DNA from: Pyrocephalus nanus | Lineage: Eukaryota > Chordata > Aves > Passeriformes > Tyrannidae | NCBI GenBank assembly: GCA_038380795.1 | Contig: CM076259.1 | Location: 76,329,724-76,393,723, forward strand | Direction of reading: 5' to 3' | DNA length: 64,000 nucleotides | Shown here: piece by piece, positions 13,650-64,000 of the stretch | How the letters are laid out: each line of letters begins with the position of its first letter | Position numbering within the stretch: position 1 is the stretch's first letter | Made by a program: the position numbers and the translations under genes | The notes under the pieces: model-generated | The model's database searches: none | Told to the model about the DNA's origin: nothing | The model's input: the letters and a program-made list of their open reading frames with translations, nothing else

Positions 13650-14420
13650 ATGCCTTGGTATTCAAAGCATATGCTGAGGAAGTGGGAGGCCCAGGTTCCT
13701 CTCCCGCCTCAGCCCCAGGGGCCCAAACCCACATCTCCCACATCCCATGAGAGCGCCCCAACAGCCAGGCTGGAGGCTACCTTGGGCGGAGGAGCCTCCT
13801 CCACCCCTGCTTTGAAACTGCCACACTCCAGCCAGGAATGTCAGACTCAGGAGGGTGGAGGGGGGTGTGGGGGATAGCAAGCAAAAAGCACGTGCCTAAT
13901 GCCGAAACCTCACTCTCAAGCCCGTCACAAGGGAGTGGGAGCCCTAGGCTGCCTCCTCAGTCCCCTGACAGTCCTTATTCCAGGAGATTTACACGCTGAC
14001 TGTGGGTTTTGGCATCCAAATTCCTCCTCTCTCATTGGAATCGTGACTCTAGGAAAGGCTTTCAGCAAGGTGGCACTGCGATGGGGGGAGAGGGTCTCTC
14101 CCCCAGCCATCCTTGCCCCTGAGGGCACTTTCCTGGGAGGCAGCAGGCAGGGGGGTCCCCTCTCTCCCTTGCTCTGTGGGTGCTCATATGTGTGCAGTCT
14201 TTTGGAGCTGGAGCTGCCATGGTGCTGCATGGGGAGGTTCCAGGTGCAGCTACCAGGGCCCACCAAGCCCCTGAACAAGTAAAATGCTCGCTTATTTCAC
14301 ACCAGGGAGGCTTTGGCAGGCAAGAGGCACTGGACTGCCAGTTCTGGCAGCTCTGGGGACCCCAAGGAGCGTGGCTCAGGGCACCTGGGTGAGCTCCAAG
14401 GCAAAGAGTCAGGTGTTTCA
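13650..14420. other. GC-richer intergenic block, function unknown
   Basis: About 770 bases visibly richer in G and C than the flanks, open in several frames on both strands (up to 127 codons on plus at 13899-14282, 119 on minus at 14062-14421). Open frames on both strands are expected from high GC alone. None resembles a known family, none has splice or start context I trust, and there is no CpG-island look. A minus-strand AATAAA lies just below it at 13639-13644. Confidence 0.4.
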
Positions 14421-14815
14421 AGGGTTTCCAGGCAATTACAGGGTTAAGTGGCAGTACAGTTGAGTTTTCCAGACAAGCTGCTTGAACACATGGATTTCAG
14501 CTTGGTTTATACCCTTTGGTTTTGATCTTACCTACAGCAGAGGAGGTTTCTTTTTATCCAAGCAGGCATGCTGGGTGGCAGACAGGGAATTAATGTCCCA
14601 TCCCTGATGCTAGTCAATAAATCAGCTCCTCACTAAAATTCGGGATTAAGGGTCGTCCAGAGAAATCAAAGGGGGAAATCAAGCGCTTTTCTCAACTTCA
14701 AGGCAATGGATTAGAGAAGAGGGACACACTCATCTCGAATCACTCAGATATGAATTGGTGTTAAAACTCTAGCATGGCTGATACTTCTCCCAGTCTAAGA
14801 TCAACTTTTCCAATC

Positions 14816-14866
14816 AAAAAAAAAAAAAAAAGAAAAAAAAAAAAAAGAAAAAAAAAAGAAAAAAGG
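14816..14866 (+). repeat. A-rich tract with interspersed G
   Basis: About 50 bases of A runs broken by single G. It could be a simple repeat or an old retroposon tail. No gene-like sequence precedes it on the plus strand. Confidence 0.85.
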
Positions 14867-15119
14867 AATTATGCAAACAATTTAACAGCAGGGGCCAGTC
14901 TTTATTACAGTCCTCTCAGGACAGGCAAATGAAAGTCCTGAACAGCTACCAACAACAGTAGCCACAGTTACAGTAACAGGGCTGAAATACTTTGAGAGCT
15001 TGGCAGCTGTCACGCTCCAAGGAGAAGTCATGAAAAGGCACATTACACTTAGCAATATCTGATAGAAGTTTGCCTCAGTATCAGTTCCTGGGAAAGGTTA
15101 AGCTGATAATCGCTTCTTC

Positions 15120-15171
15120 AGAAAAAGAAAAAAAAAAAAAAAGAAAAAAAAAAGGCGAATTAAAAAAAAAA
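15120..15171 (+). repeat. Second A-rich tract
   Basis: A runs with G and a short GGCGAATT interruption, about 250 bases after the tract at 14816-14866. It is low complexity. Confidence 0.8.
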
Positions 15172-18100
15172 GTTGGAAGGAAAAGCAGACTTTCTGGTAA
15201 ATCTGTGACAACAGCATCAGCAGCTCCAACTGGTTTGTTGCCCATTCCTTTTGGCAGCCCAGTGAAGTCATCGCCCAAAGATCTACACCTCTTGGTTAAG
15301 TAATCGTTGCACTCACGTTCATTTGGCTGCAGGAAAGCCGTCCCCATTAGCCAATTAACTAGCCCATTAGGAGGTCCTCCTAAGCGCTGTAGCTGTTACA
15401 CCTTCCTTGCAGAGCACCCATGAGCCTTGCAGGATCCAGCACTTCTTGAAAAGAGCAGAAAACTGCATTTTTTTTCCTGTGAGATGGAGACCTTTGAGGG
15501 AAACCTTGCTATTGCTTCCTTCATGCTCTAGGAAGCTCTCCCTAGGAATTTCTCCTTTTTGGAAGGCTCCTCCTCCAAAATAAACCAAATTACTCAAACG
15601 GGGCAGAGGTGCAATCAGCCAGCACACTCATAAGGACAACTCCTGTGGGGAACAGGTTTCAGCCTTCCTGGCACAGGATAAACATCTGTTCTTGCTTACC
15701 AGCAGCACTTGGCCTTTCACTTTCTGCTTTCAGCAATGCGAACTGGTTCTGCACGGCGTCTGTAGTAACTTCTTACAAGCACAGAAACACTCAAAGAACC
15801 TATGCAGGTAACACCAGTGCAGGGAGACTCCTGTCAGCCCTGCTCCATCCCAGCAGACTGCAACTTGCTGCTCTCTACATTCTTTCAGCATGTGAAGAGG
15901 CACCTTCCTGTTCTCCCAAGGCTGTGACAGTCTCTATCGCTGCTAGAAATGGCACCAGAGACTTTTCTATAAAACTATTTGAAAAATGCAGATTCCTTTC
16001 CCTTCTGTGTTGATGTGTATGCATGATGTGACATGCCATTCAAGTAAATCCAGTTTTATTGACAGGGATACTCACAGAAATGAACATAAGCCTGCACGCC
16101 CAAAAACAGATGAAAACAAAATTTTAAATTTGCAGGTATGGACATTTATACCAACAGATACAGAGAAAACACTATGTAGTTTCTCTGATCTATTATGAAT
16201 GTGACTCAAAAAATCAACAAACATTGACTACATACATAAACGTGTGACCTACACAGAATGCTTAAAAGTAATTGCAAAAGGATTTGTTAAGTAAATCAAA
16301 AAAGAAAAAAAAAAAAGATTGTCAGGAGACGACTTGGTTGTGGGAAGAGGCACTTAATTCACTGCATGAATGACTCACAGTGAATTACTTGCATAACTCC
16401 ACTCAAGGAAATCACTACTCTGCAAAAGTGCATACATGTTAAATCAACCAAAACACAGAGTGGTCCATATTCTTGATACAATACTGCATTCCTCCTGGTA
16501 CAGAATGAGGAAAAATCCTCTCAGCTGAGCAGGGAGGAAGAAATCCTCTTTTTTGGTATCCTGGCAATGTTTTCAAAAGACAGTTCAACAGCACTCACTT
16601 GCCCTATTCATGCTTAGCATTTATGTTAAAAAGAAAATCTGGGCCTCTAATATTCAAGCAGCAGCTCTTGTTGACAATGAAACTTCAACTAATAAATCTG
16701 AGGCTGCATTTCCCACTCAACTCAATTTAATGCCATAAGGTAATTATACTCAGGATAAAATAACTCCTTCCTTCATTTGCTATCTGTGCTTGAACCGTGA
16801 GGTACAAAGCCTACTGGAATTAAACAAAGGGAACTATTTTTCACTGTTCCACCTACTTTAATTTCCCATAGCAGGTCTCCAAAACTACAAAAGGGGCAAA
16901 ATTGTATATATAAAAAAAAGAAAAATGCACCACAGCTCCTTTTTAAGTCTCATGTGCATGACACAACCCACCAGCCATACTTCAAGCATCAAATTCAGCA
17001 TTATTCTCTGGGTATACTGAATGCAGAAACTTCAGCTACTATTTCAGAGCCCTCGTTAGGAGCAACTGCAGTAGTAACAGCTAGGCACAGAGAGCATCCC
17101 ATCCAGAGCAGAAGTCCACATGGTAGTGATGGTGCTCAGGGCAACAGCGTCCTTGGGGAGGCAGGAAAAGCGAGTTTGCTTTGGTGGAGCAGCCCAACAC
17201 CTAAAGCACTGGCTGCAAACAGCAGACCAGTGCCATGGGAGCTGCAGCCCAGGCCACCACCGCCCCACTGGGGTGAGAGAGCAGGAGTAAATACAAGCAC
17301 ATGGATCCTGCTGCCCAAGGAGACCCCAGCTATGCTGATGCAAGAGCCCTGGAGTATAAGACCCAGCACCTCATGGTGTTTCTACTAACAATTCTTGAAT
17401 AAAACGCATAAATATTCCCTGGAACTGGGACTCAAATCTGGGATTTTCCTTTGTCCAAGTGCAGACAATCCCCCACGTCCCCCACTCATGGCAAATATTC
17501 CCATCAAAAAGATTCTCAATATTATGTTTCAGCAGTACAGTAGATGGAAAGACCCAAGTGGCTCAGGCTAAGGAAAGCCTACAACACCCATCTCCCACTT
17601 CTCAAAAGCATGCTCTAAAACCACAGGGTATCCCATGCAGGAGAGAGGAGTTATGGTGCAGCTTTTAACTCAGATGTGTTTGAATAAAATGGGTATGATC
17701 CCACTACCCTGCATTAAGCCCCTCCAGCAACCTAAAAGTAGGATATGCCCTGGCTCCTAAATGGCAGTGGAACTACCTCAAGTTTCTTCTCAAGGTTATT
17801 TCAGCATCTGCTGGATCTGTGGCTAAGATCCACTGGGCATTTCATATCTCAGAACAGGTGAAGCTATTGATTTCAGGCAAATTTGGCAGTTAAGTGGTGC
17901 CAAGGTGCAGACAGTGGAAACACGATTTCATACATCAGAGTATGGTCCTGATTTTGTGCACATTAATATTGCTCCAAATCCACGAACCAGCTTTGAACAT
18001 GAAGTTTATGAAATTTATGCTTGTTTTGTGGGCAAATGCCTAAAACACATCTTTTGCTCTGCTTATTATCAGCAGCTCTCTTTCAGGCAAGGAAACAAAT

Positions 18101-18977
18101 CTTCCTCATCCACTTTTAAGAGATTTGCTATATCACATGGGAGCACGTGAATTTGGCAAGTGCTTGCTCCGGGAGGATACTCCACATACCGCAAGTAACT
18201 TGTGCTGTGACAACCTAACCCAAATCCACTTAGAGGCAACTAAGACAGCTGCATGGTGGTTGTGAGACAGGCTTCTGGCAGAAATCTGAGAAATTCTTAA
18301 CACATATTCCATGTTATAAAAGGACAGATAATAACTCCTATTGCACCAAGTCCTAGAACTTGCTGCACAGGAGGATTACTGACACACAACTCATCCATTC
18401 CACAACAAAAACCTGCACCAAAACAGCAGACTGAAGGACCTGAGACAGTTGGTAGACTCAGGGAGAAATTCTGCAGCATTTTCAGAAACAGTTTTTAGAG
18501 CGTCTTGATGAACTGAGCAACAAACTCATCAGACAGAAGTACAGGACTGAGAGATGACACCAGATTTTGCAGCTGTGCTGCTAACCCACCTCGCTTCTGT
18601 TTTCTTTATCCTTCCACACCTTTTGGCCGTCCAGTCCACTGACCTTGCTTGAGGCAGAGACCATACCCTGGTTTGCAGTGGTTCTTCCATCACAACGTTT
18701 GAAAAACTATTTGCAGTACTTTTTAGCAATCGAAGCAGAAAGCTTGATAACATGATCTGACAGATTTCAGACTGGAGATGACTGGTAAAACCAAGCTGGA
18801 TCTATCATTCTGTTTTATACCTCCAAGTGGTCGATTTTTAGCTCTCAGGGATAGTGATGCCACTGAGAGGTGTTTGGAGATTTCAGACATGACCTGACTT
18901 AGTTCCGCCCAGCATTTCTGCCCTCAAGCACACATTTGCAATGACAACAGACCTCTGCACGCTTCTGAGAAATACCT

Positions 18978-18983
18978 TTTATT
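18978..18983 (-). promoter_or_regulatory. Candidate distal poly(A) signal, minus strand
   Basis: AATAAA in the context CATACAATAAAAGG, followed within about 40 nt by strongly GT-rich sequence (GTCTGTTGTC, then AATGTGTGCTTG). By sequence alone it is among the best poly(A) sites in the region. It lies 4.3 kb after the ABCC4 stop. It could end an extended ABCC4 3' UTR or an unrelated non-coding transcript. Confidence 0.35.
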
Positions 18984-21039
18984 GTATGACAGCAATTGTC
19001 ATGTGAATGTCCACAAAAGAAATCATTCCATAGCGATAACAAAATCAAATTATTACACAAATGCAAGAACTGAACCAAACCAAACCAAAACCAGAGTTAA
19101 AATGAGGAAAATGCAGTGTGCTGTTACACAATGTAAAACATATACAGAAAGCCACATTCTACCGCTGAAGGGTCAGATGCTCATCACAATCACAGGAAAG
19201 ATGTCAACTCTTTCTTCCCCCCTCCAAAAAAAAGAGGCAGACTTTAAAGTGAGATATTTTGAAGAGAGTTGCTTTTGTCTTCTGACTCTTCTTGCAACCT
19301 TATTTCAAACATTTTGGCAAGAAAAGAACCTGCAACCAGCATTACTGAGGTTAGTCAGAGGGTCCTCCCTCTTCCAAAGGGCAGTATGAATGGTATCACA
19401 GAAGGTTATGCCCATCTGGCAAATAGTTCAGTTCACCAAAGAGAATTTTGTCCTTAAAATAAGCAAATAAGCAAAACATGAAATAACCTGTCCTAGCTGT
19501 GTTAGCTTTGAAAATGCCACCATGTTTTGCTGGCTGCCTGTGGTCCTTTGAGAAGGGTGGAGCCAAGAGATACCAAAACAAAAGCCCAAAAAACAATTCT
19601 TGAGATAGAAGTAGAGGCTGTTCCTAGACTTTTACACCACAGAAACAAAAGTTCTGTAACTGATGATTTTCAGGGTCACTGTATAAAATTATATTTATTA
19701 GAAATAAGACTCTGGAATACTGTAAGGCACCTCATGGTGAAAAAAAAACTATTTCAAAAGGCTTGAATAACTCAGAAGACTGAGTTCTTTTTCCAAGATC
19801 CCCAGGAAGAAATGTGACTTACAGTAACCTTCCTTGCTATTTCCAAATAAAGCACAACATTTTTCAAAGTGGAAGTTTAGAACTATTTACATTTTTCTTT
19901 ATAAGGAAACATAAAACCTTGCCAGAAAGGTAGTTTATTCATTTAACAGACCAAGACTTTAACTACAAGAAGGCCTTTTTCATCTCTATCTGAGTTTTGC
20001 CATTCAGGTACATTGCACCTTTTTACTCAACTGAAATTAAATGGGTTAGTCAATCTCAATCAACATCTGAACAAAATATCTGTTGATAGTTGTAACAACA
20101 ACAATACCAACAAAAGAATCTAATCAACAATTTCCTGAGTAAAATATTTTGTTACTTTAAACCAGAAAAATGATATAATGCCACTGACAGACATGAATGA
20201 CTCACTATCAGTTGTTCTACTCTGCAATTTATGGGTTTTAAGTGTGAGTTTGTAAAAAATTTGTTTTGTCTTATATTGGTATTTGATACCTTCAGCTACC
20301 AGTGCCCTGCCAAAACATGTGAAGAAGCAGAATCAGCGTTTTCAGAGATACCTAACATTTTTGTGTGCATTCAAAAAGCCACAGTATCAAATTAATTCTA
20401 GCTTATAGACTGATAGCTAGATCTGTCAGGGTCTCATACCAGTGAGTCTGCAGCAGCCAGCGTTTTGGAGCTCTGCTCTGAAATATAACTTACCATAGAT
20501 TCATTTCAGAGCTGAAATGAACTAAAACTGTAATTATACCCTTGGTTTACACATGCATATCTCCTTGGTTCTGATAAAAAAATATAAACTCCAGGTACAT
20601 ATGGCCAGAACGTACTGTTCTCTTATTTAAAAGTCTCTATATTATGCATCATACTTACTCTCTTTTAAGAACTATTTAGAAATAAAAAGAATTCACTTTT
20701 GTAAAACACAGCTAGACTCTGAATATATCCACACTGCTCAAAAAAAGAAGATAAACAAATGAGCTAGAGCTCCCAACTCCATGAACTGCCTTACAGGTCA
20801 GCTCACCCTTTGCTCTGTTTTGCACCACTCTATCCAGGTCTCTCCAAGGCAAAGTTTGAGAAGAGTCTGGACATGGATCCGTGGATCCTTGCCAAAAAGG
20901 CAATCAGAAACAAGACCATGTGAGGTTGAACTTTCTTCATGCTACACAGTCCCCCAGCACTATCCCACGTGACTTCACACACTGAGGCACTTTACATCTT
21001 CACACACCTGTGTAACATAAACACCACTCTACTGAGCTG
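18984..21039 (-). other. Possible extended 3' UTR of ABCC4 or intergenic
   Basis: On the minus strand this reads as T-rich, ORF-free, 3'-UTR-like sequence ending at the strong poly(A) signal at 18978-18983. Additional AATAAA hexamers lie at 19694-19699 and 19934-19939. Confidence 0.35.
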
Positions 21040-21054
21040 CAGAACAGTCCTATC

Positions 21055-21060
21055 TTTATT
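21055..21060 (-). promoter_or_regulatory. Candidate poly(A) signal of ABCC4
   Basis: AATAAA on the minus strand (GAAATAAAGATAG), about 2.2 kb after the stop, followed by GT-rich sequence (GTGGTGTTTATG). This is the usual arrangement for a mammalian or avian cleavage site. Confidence 0.4.
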
Positions 21061-22070
21061 TCAGACAACTTTAGGGCAAAATCACAACAAAACACATGAG
21101 ATGATAACTGTGTGTTAGGATCAAAAGTGGACTGGATGAGCCCAGAGAAGACCAAGGACCAGCAGTACAGAAGAGTAGATGTGGCTGGTGTGTTCTAAGA
21201 AGGGTTAGCCATAAGGACTCCTTACATGAGCCCATCTGTGCCACGTGGCTTTGGGGAGTGGTAGCTTCCCTTGACTGTCTGACATTTATCACCAGATGTA
21301 ACACAAGCCTCATGCTGTACACCTCTCTGTGAAGTTCAGTTCCACTGATCTCAGTGGAATTTGTTGGAGTGTAAGCTGCTACGCACCACAAAAGGAGTGT
21401 TAGGACTTGACAAAAAAAGGCTAGGGACAACAGCATCTCATTTTGTAACTTCCTCCTAACAATGTCTAATGATGGGAGAGGATGTTAACAGCAAAATTAG
21501 ACACCTGATGTTTGTTCCACCACGTCCAAAGCGCCCCTGTCCCCCTTCTGCCTGGCTAGTGGCACTGCAGGTAGGATCTCCTCTCTCCTGGCATCTCAAA
21601 GCAGGACAGCAAACCATAGTGCAGGGAAGATGCTGCAACAGGGGAAGGAGGATTCTGCCTCTCACCATGGGACTGGTTCCTGAGCAGGAAAAAATCCTTG
21701 CAGATGAGCGATTTGCCGAGGCACAGGCTCTGGCCTCAGTTTACTTCTCAGTAAGGAGAGAGTAACTTTGCATTTGATTCAATTATTTTTCTGGTAGAAC
21801 TGCTTGAAATGAGAAACATTTGTGCTCGCCTTACTTTTAGACTGCTGGGTGAATATTGGGTAAATAACAATTGTTTGGCATTACAAAGGTAATAGCAAGC
21901 ATCTTCAGTATTTTTTAAAAAGCACAATATTTACCATGTCCTGAAGAGATCTGCTGCCTTTTAGTCTCTCCTGTGCCCTTTAAACAGGAAGATGAATAGA
22001 TGCATTTTCTACTGGATCTCAAAGAGTAGCTCACTAAACTTGAAAAAATCTGAAGCAGCATAGCACTTGC

Positions 22071-22076
22071 TTTATT
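22071..22076 (-). promoter_or_regulatory. Candidate proximal poly(A) signal of ABCC4
   Basis: AATAAA on the minus strand, about 1.2 kb after the stop codon. It is followed downstream by a T-rich stretch (TTTTTTCAAG), as expected for a cleavage-stimulating element. Chance occurrence in AT-rich sequence is possible. Confidence 0.4.
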
Positions 22077-23281
22077 TATATTTCAAACACAGGAATAGTG
22101 CCTTTGTGTTAAAGTGCTTTGCTGAATCAGGACATAAATTATGAATATTGAACCCCTCTCTCTCACTGCATTCCTCTCACCATCAGCAACAGCCACTCAA
22201 AACTACAGATTGCACTTCCCTACCTATTCTGGCAGGATGGTAACTTCAAACAGCTTAAGTTCAACAGAACCCCTAATGCAAAACTTTAAACATACTAAGG
22301 TTACAAATTTTTAACATATATTTAATGAATTTGTTGTGTACCCTGCAGTTACAGCTTTGGCTTGAAGGCACAAATATTAAGGCACAATAAATGCAAATAA
22401 TGTATACATTTCAATGTGTTGTGTTGAAGATAACTTTGTACTACATGGTATTTAGGTATAATGACATGTCATTCAAATATTTCCTCAAGTTATTTTAATA
22501 CCTTTTTTTCTCTGATAACCTGGATAAAAAGAGGAATGTATGTTAAATTATTTAAATATTTCTTCAGTGCAAATGTGGTAATTTTCTTCTAAAGTATAGA
22601 AGATTGAGATTGATTTTTCAGCATTTGGATCTTAGCAAAATAAAACTGATATTTACACTCATCTTGAACAGCATTATTTGAACTATTTATCAAAAAATAA
22701 GTATACTTTTTTCTTTCTGCTATCAAAAAACAAAAAGTATTTTTGGCTTCTTCAAGTCTTTTTTCTATCAACCTGCATAGCTACTTATAGCAGGTAGAAA
22801 AACAGTTGCTCTAGACAACTAACTTGCACACTACCGAATCTGCTGTTTAGACACAGCTGTCACGACAGAAGTGACACTGAAAAAATTTTGGTTTTGCTTG
22901 TTCTCAAAATATTTTTAAAAGGAAAAAAAGGACACATTCCAATTATTTTAATAAGCTCCAAATATGCACCCTAGACCTGTTAGGTGTCCTGCACCTGTTT
23001 AAATAAAAGAGATCTCTACCACGTAACTTTCAAACAAAAACTGAATCTGCCTAATTTCCTTAGCAACACAAACATTATTAGTTGGATAGGAAAACATATT
23101 GCACTGAAATTAAAGAAACAGGGACAGTAAAAATTTTCTTCTCAGTATTAAATAGGAAGGATGTCCAGTGCAAAGAATCGCCCCCTCCCTTTCCTCTCCC
23201 GTTGACACTTGCAAACATTGCCACTGAGTTTAGACGATCTCAGGGTTACATTCTATGGAAAACAGTTAAGGCTATTAGGAA

Positions 23282-61412
<38,131 letters not shown>

Positions 61413-64000
61413 CTAAAGTGTATTTTACAAAGACATAAGAACAGTGGATTGTTAGAAAACTAAGCTGTATAATTATTACTAAATTAATTCATTATATTAT
61501 TACAAATTGATTTAAAAAAAAACAAAACCAAACACATCTTCAAGAGCATGTCTGTATGGACTGATGATGATCAGGATATTCACCAATTTTCCTGAAATGG
61601 TCTTTTTTTTCACAGCAATAGCAACCACAATGGCAACAACAGCTAGTATAACATACAGTAATAGGAACAGAAAGAAAAACAGTCAAGGTGTCAAGTCATG
61701 GTCAAGCATGGTCCATTTATTTTAAAAGGGAAGCTTCTTTCTGAACTCTAATGTACTCAGGAGTCTTAGGGTGCAGAAGTACAACTACATTTACTGTAGC
61801 TGGACTAGAGTCTACAGGCTTTTAGTGAGAACATATCACAACACAACTGTGAGAGCCAAGTGTTTAGAGGGCAGCTGCAGCTGATTAAGCTCCTGTCAGA
61901 GCTACTCAGTACAGTCACTTTAGCTACAGAGCTATTCAAATGACTAGATGCACATATTTACTTTTGGGCAAGCTCACAGGTGGACATCTCCACTGGGCAC
62001 TCACATCCAGGTGCCCACAATTTGGTGCTAAGTTCCATCCCACACAGATACACTACAGTACAAGATACAGGAGACAGAGGAAAAGACATTGCAATCCAGA
62101 AGGCAGAGTGTTTGCATTCAGGGCCAATACCAGAAGTCAAGTAGCCATAACAAAGTATGGCATTATTTATTGCTAAAGCTGCAGTCCGATGAATTGTTCC
62201 AGCTGCTACCAAGTCACAGCAGAAAGTTACCATTCCAGCCCTTTCTGTACTGCTTATCATTATTCCATGCTAAAGATCAATTCCGTTTCAACTGTTTCAG
62301 TGTTCCTTAGCCTAGTGCTGGGAAAGATTCAAACTAAAAAAATCTAACTTTTGTAAAATAAAGAGTAGGCAAGTCCAGTTTTTAAGCCTGATCATCTTGG
62401 ATAGCCAGATTACGGAGTGATCAATTCAGCCAACAGAAACCTCCATGTAACTTCTGGAGGGCAGCAGAGGGTAAGAGTGAGGATAACGAGAGGAATACAG
62501 CTATGATACAGAAGTGGTAACTTCTTGGTCCCATTTTCATCAACCCAAACTGCAGTATGGATGATCACACATTTAGCAGCTGGTTGCATTAAACAAGACA
62601 TCTGACGTGGTCATACACCTGGGCACACAGAATGACACAGGCTGAACCAAGTCACAAACTGAATTCATCACAATTTAGTTACTTCTCTGCAACCCAGAAG
62701 CCAAGTGGCCCTGGAAACAATCCACAGCAGCTTCCTGGTGACATTAAAGGTCATTTTTTGGCACAACAGTGTAGCTGTAAGACCTGGATGACGTTTGGGT
62801 TGTAGATTTTTCATCTCCAAGGTTTTGCTCCATTGATCCTGTTGTCTGGGAAAGTGCCCTAAACTGCCAGCTTGAGATGGGTCATTTTCCAACCCTATGT
62901 AAGTGGGGTCAACGTGCATAAAGGAAGGAATATGACAATGCTGGGGACTAACAGACTCATCATGGTTTAACTTCTGATGACTTATGAGCCTGCTTATAGA
63001 GATGGACACTGGCAGGAAGGAAATCTGGGTTTGATCAAACCTCAGCATGCCCTTTGGATGTTTGTTATCTAATTTTATTTAATACTGAATTCATAGGCAT
63101 GCATGAAAGTGGTTCACAGCAAGTGTCCTATGTTCTAGGCTCAGGCCTAAATAGAGAAGGACACTACTCCAGCCTACTACAAAAGCCTTGATCGTTGGGA
63201 GAGCCTTCTGCAATTCAGTTAAGAACTTAAAACTCTTTAGGAGACTTAAAAACCCAATACTCCAACTTTGTGAGCTACTATGGAAGGTATTCTCTTACAT
63301 CAGCTACTTCCTGCTCACATTTAGTATCAGAGAACCATCCACGGTGTGAAAGCAACTTCAGGGGATCTCTAGTTCAACCTCCTGCTCAAGCACAGTCAGC
63401 TCTGAAGCCAGACCATGCTGCTCCATGCTTTATGCAGCTTGAGTCTTGAAAACTGACAAGGATGAAGCCTGCACAACATCTCTGGGCAACCCGTTCCTCT
63501 GCCTGACTGTGCTCATGGTGAAAAACTTTTTTCTTATGTTCAGATTAAACCTCTCTTGTTACAAATTATACCCATTTGTTGCTCTTACCACCATGTACCA
63601 TAGTGAAGAGCCTATCTTTTTGTCAGCGTCCTTGCAGGTGCTGGAAGGCAGCTATTAAATCCTCTGTAAGCTGCCTCTTCGGGGAGTTGAACAATCCCAG
63701 TTTCCTCAGCCTCTCCCTACAGGGAGATCTCTTCTGCTAGTACACTATCCTAGCTGGCACCTCCACTGAGGGCTAACAAGTGCTGAGAGGGATGATTTTC
63801 GTCCTTCCTCTGGCTATGCTCCTGTTAATACAGCCCAGATGTTGTTGGCTTTCTTTGCTGCCCAGGCACATTGCTGGCTCATATTCCCTGTGAGGACCAC
63901 AAACCACACACACACTAAGCAAGCTGGTGTACCCCAAATACTCTGGTGGGAAAGACACCAAGACGAAGTGTGTAGGTATACACAAGGGTGTGATAATGAG
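61413..64000 (-). other. ABCC4: ABCC4 intron upstream of exon A (partial)
   Basis: I searched for the preceding exon, which should encode the cytoplasmic segment ending in ...LHSE, and did not see it on the minus strand. It therefore lies beyond the window. The only recognisable content is a CR1 fragment near 63315-63960. Open frames near 61958-62260 have no recognisable family and no coding-like surroundings. Confidence 0.7.
63315..63960 (-). repeat. CR1 LINE fragment near the window end
   Basis: CR1 3' UTR and end of ORF2: GATCTCTAGTTCAACCTCCT, CTGGGCAACCCGTTCCTCTG and TTTCCTCAGCCTCTCCCTAC on the plus strand are reverse complements of CR1. It is of a different subfamily from the copy at 58110 and more diverged. 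The 3' tail units are absent. Confidence 0.8.

Larger units (their letters stand above)
14421..18977. other. Intergenic, no gene seen
   Basis: Contains the two A-rich tracts and minus-strand AATAAA hexamers at 14901-14906 and 16055-16060. No protein-coding sequence is recognised. Confidence 0.55.
21040..23281 (-). other. ABCC4: ABCC4 3' untranslated region (end uncertain)
   Basis: AT-rich sequence directly after the TGA stop, with no convincing ORF. Candidate poly(A) signals on the minus strand at 22071-22076 and 21055-21060 would give 3' UTRs of about 1.2 and 2.2 kb, the size range usual for this gene. An ATTTA-type AU-rich stretch lies near 22541-22565. The true end cannot be fixed without transcript data and could be as distal as about 18960. 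Confidence 0.6.

Noticed and set aside
13650..14420. Possible SOX21 (the gene next to ABCC4 in mammals)
   Set aside because: No HMG-box sequence appears in any frame here or elsewhere in the window.
61958..62260. 100-codon minus-strand ORF considered as the missing upstream ABCC4 exon
   Set aside because: It does not match the expected MRP4 cytoplasmic segment and has no fitting splice phases.

Overview
The window looks like nuclear DNA from a bird. It is AT-rich, intron-dominated vertebrate sequence, littered with CR1 LINE fragments whose 3' tails carry the typical 8-base ATTCTGTG-type repeat. CR1 is the dominant avian retrotransposon. The ATTCTGTG tail form, rather than ATTCTATG, hints at a bird other than chicken, but I cannot name a species.

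The only gene I can support is the 3' end of ABCC4 (multidrug resistance-associated protein 4, MRP4), on the minus strand. Nine consecutive coding exons lie at 61412-61302, 59820-59720, 57810-57619, 53505-53350, 49307-49218, 48742-48570, 42453-42348, 28265-28131 and 23389-23282. All have AG/GT junctions and all phases agree. They give 389 in-frame codons plus stop: the last two membrane helices, a complete second nucleotide-binding domain and the C-terminal ETAL PDZ-binding tail. The earlier exons must lie beyond 64000; I found none in 61413-64000. Introns run from 475 bp to about 14.1 kb.

Below 23282 lies the 3' UTR, with candidate minus-strand AATAAA signals at 22071, 21055 and possibly 18978. 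Positions 1 to about 18900 look intergenic. They hold three CR1 pieces (about 1100-1275 +, 4565-5215 -, 11440-12780 - with decayed reverse transcriptase), simple repeats, A-rich tracts and a GC-richer block at 13650-14420. I recognise no protein gene there. Further CR1 remnants lie in ABCC4 introns (28670-29760 +, 38890-39690 +, 54430-54760 +, 58110-58565 -) and upstream of the first visible exon (63315-63960 -).

The most unusual non-repeat structure is a near-perfect inverted repeat at 57029-57113, inside an ABCC4 intron. It has two arms of about 37-39 nt and a 9-nt loop, so it could form a pre-miRNA-like hairpin. I found no evidence for a wholly new multi-gene system here; most six-frame ORFs are chance or repeat-derived.
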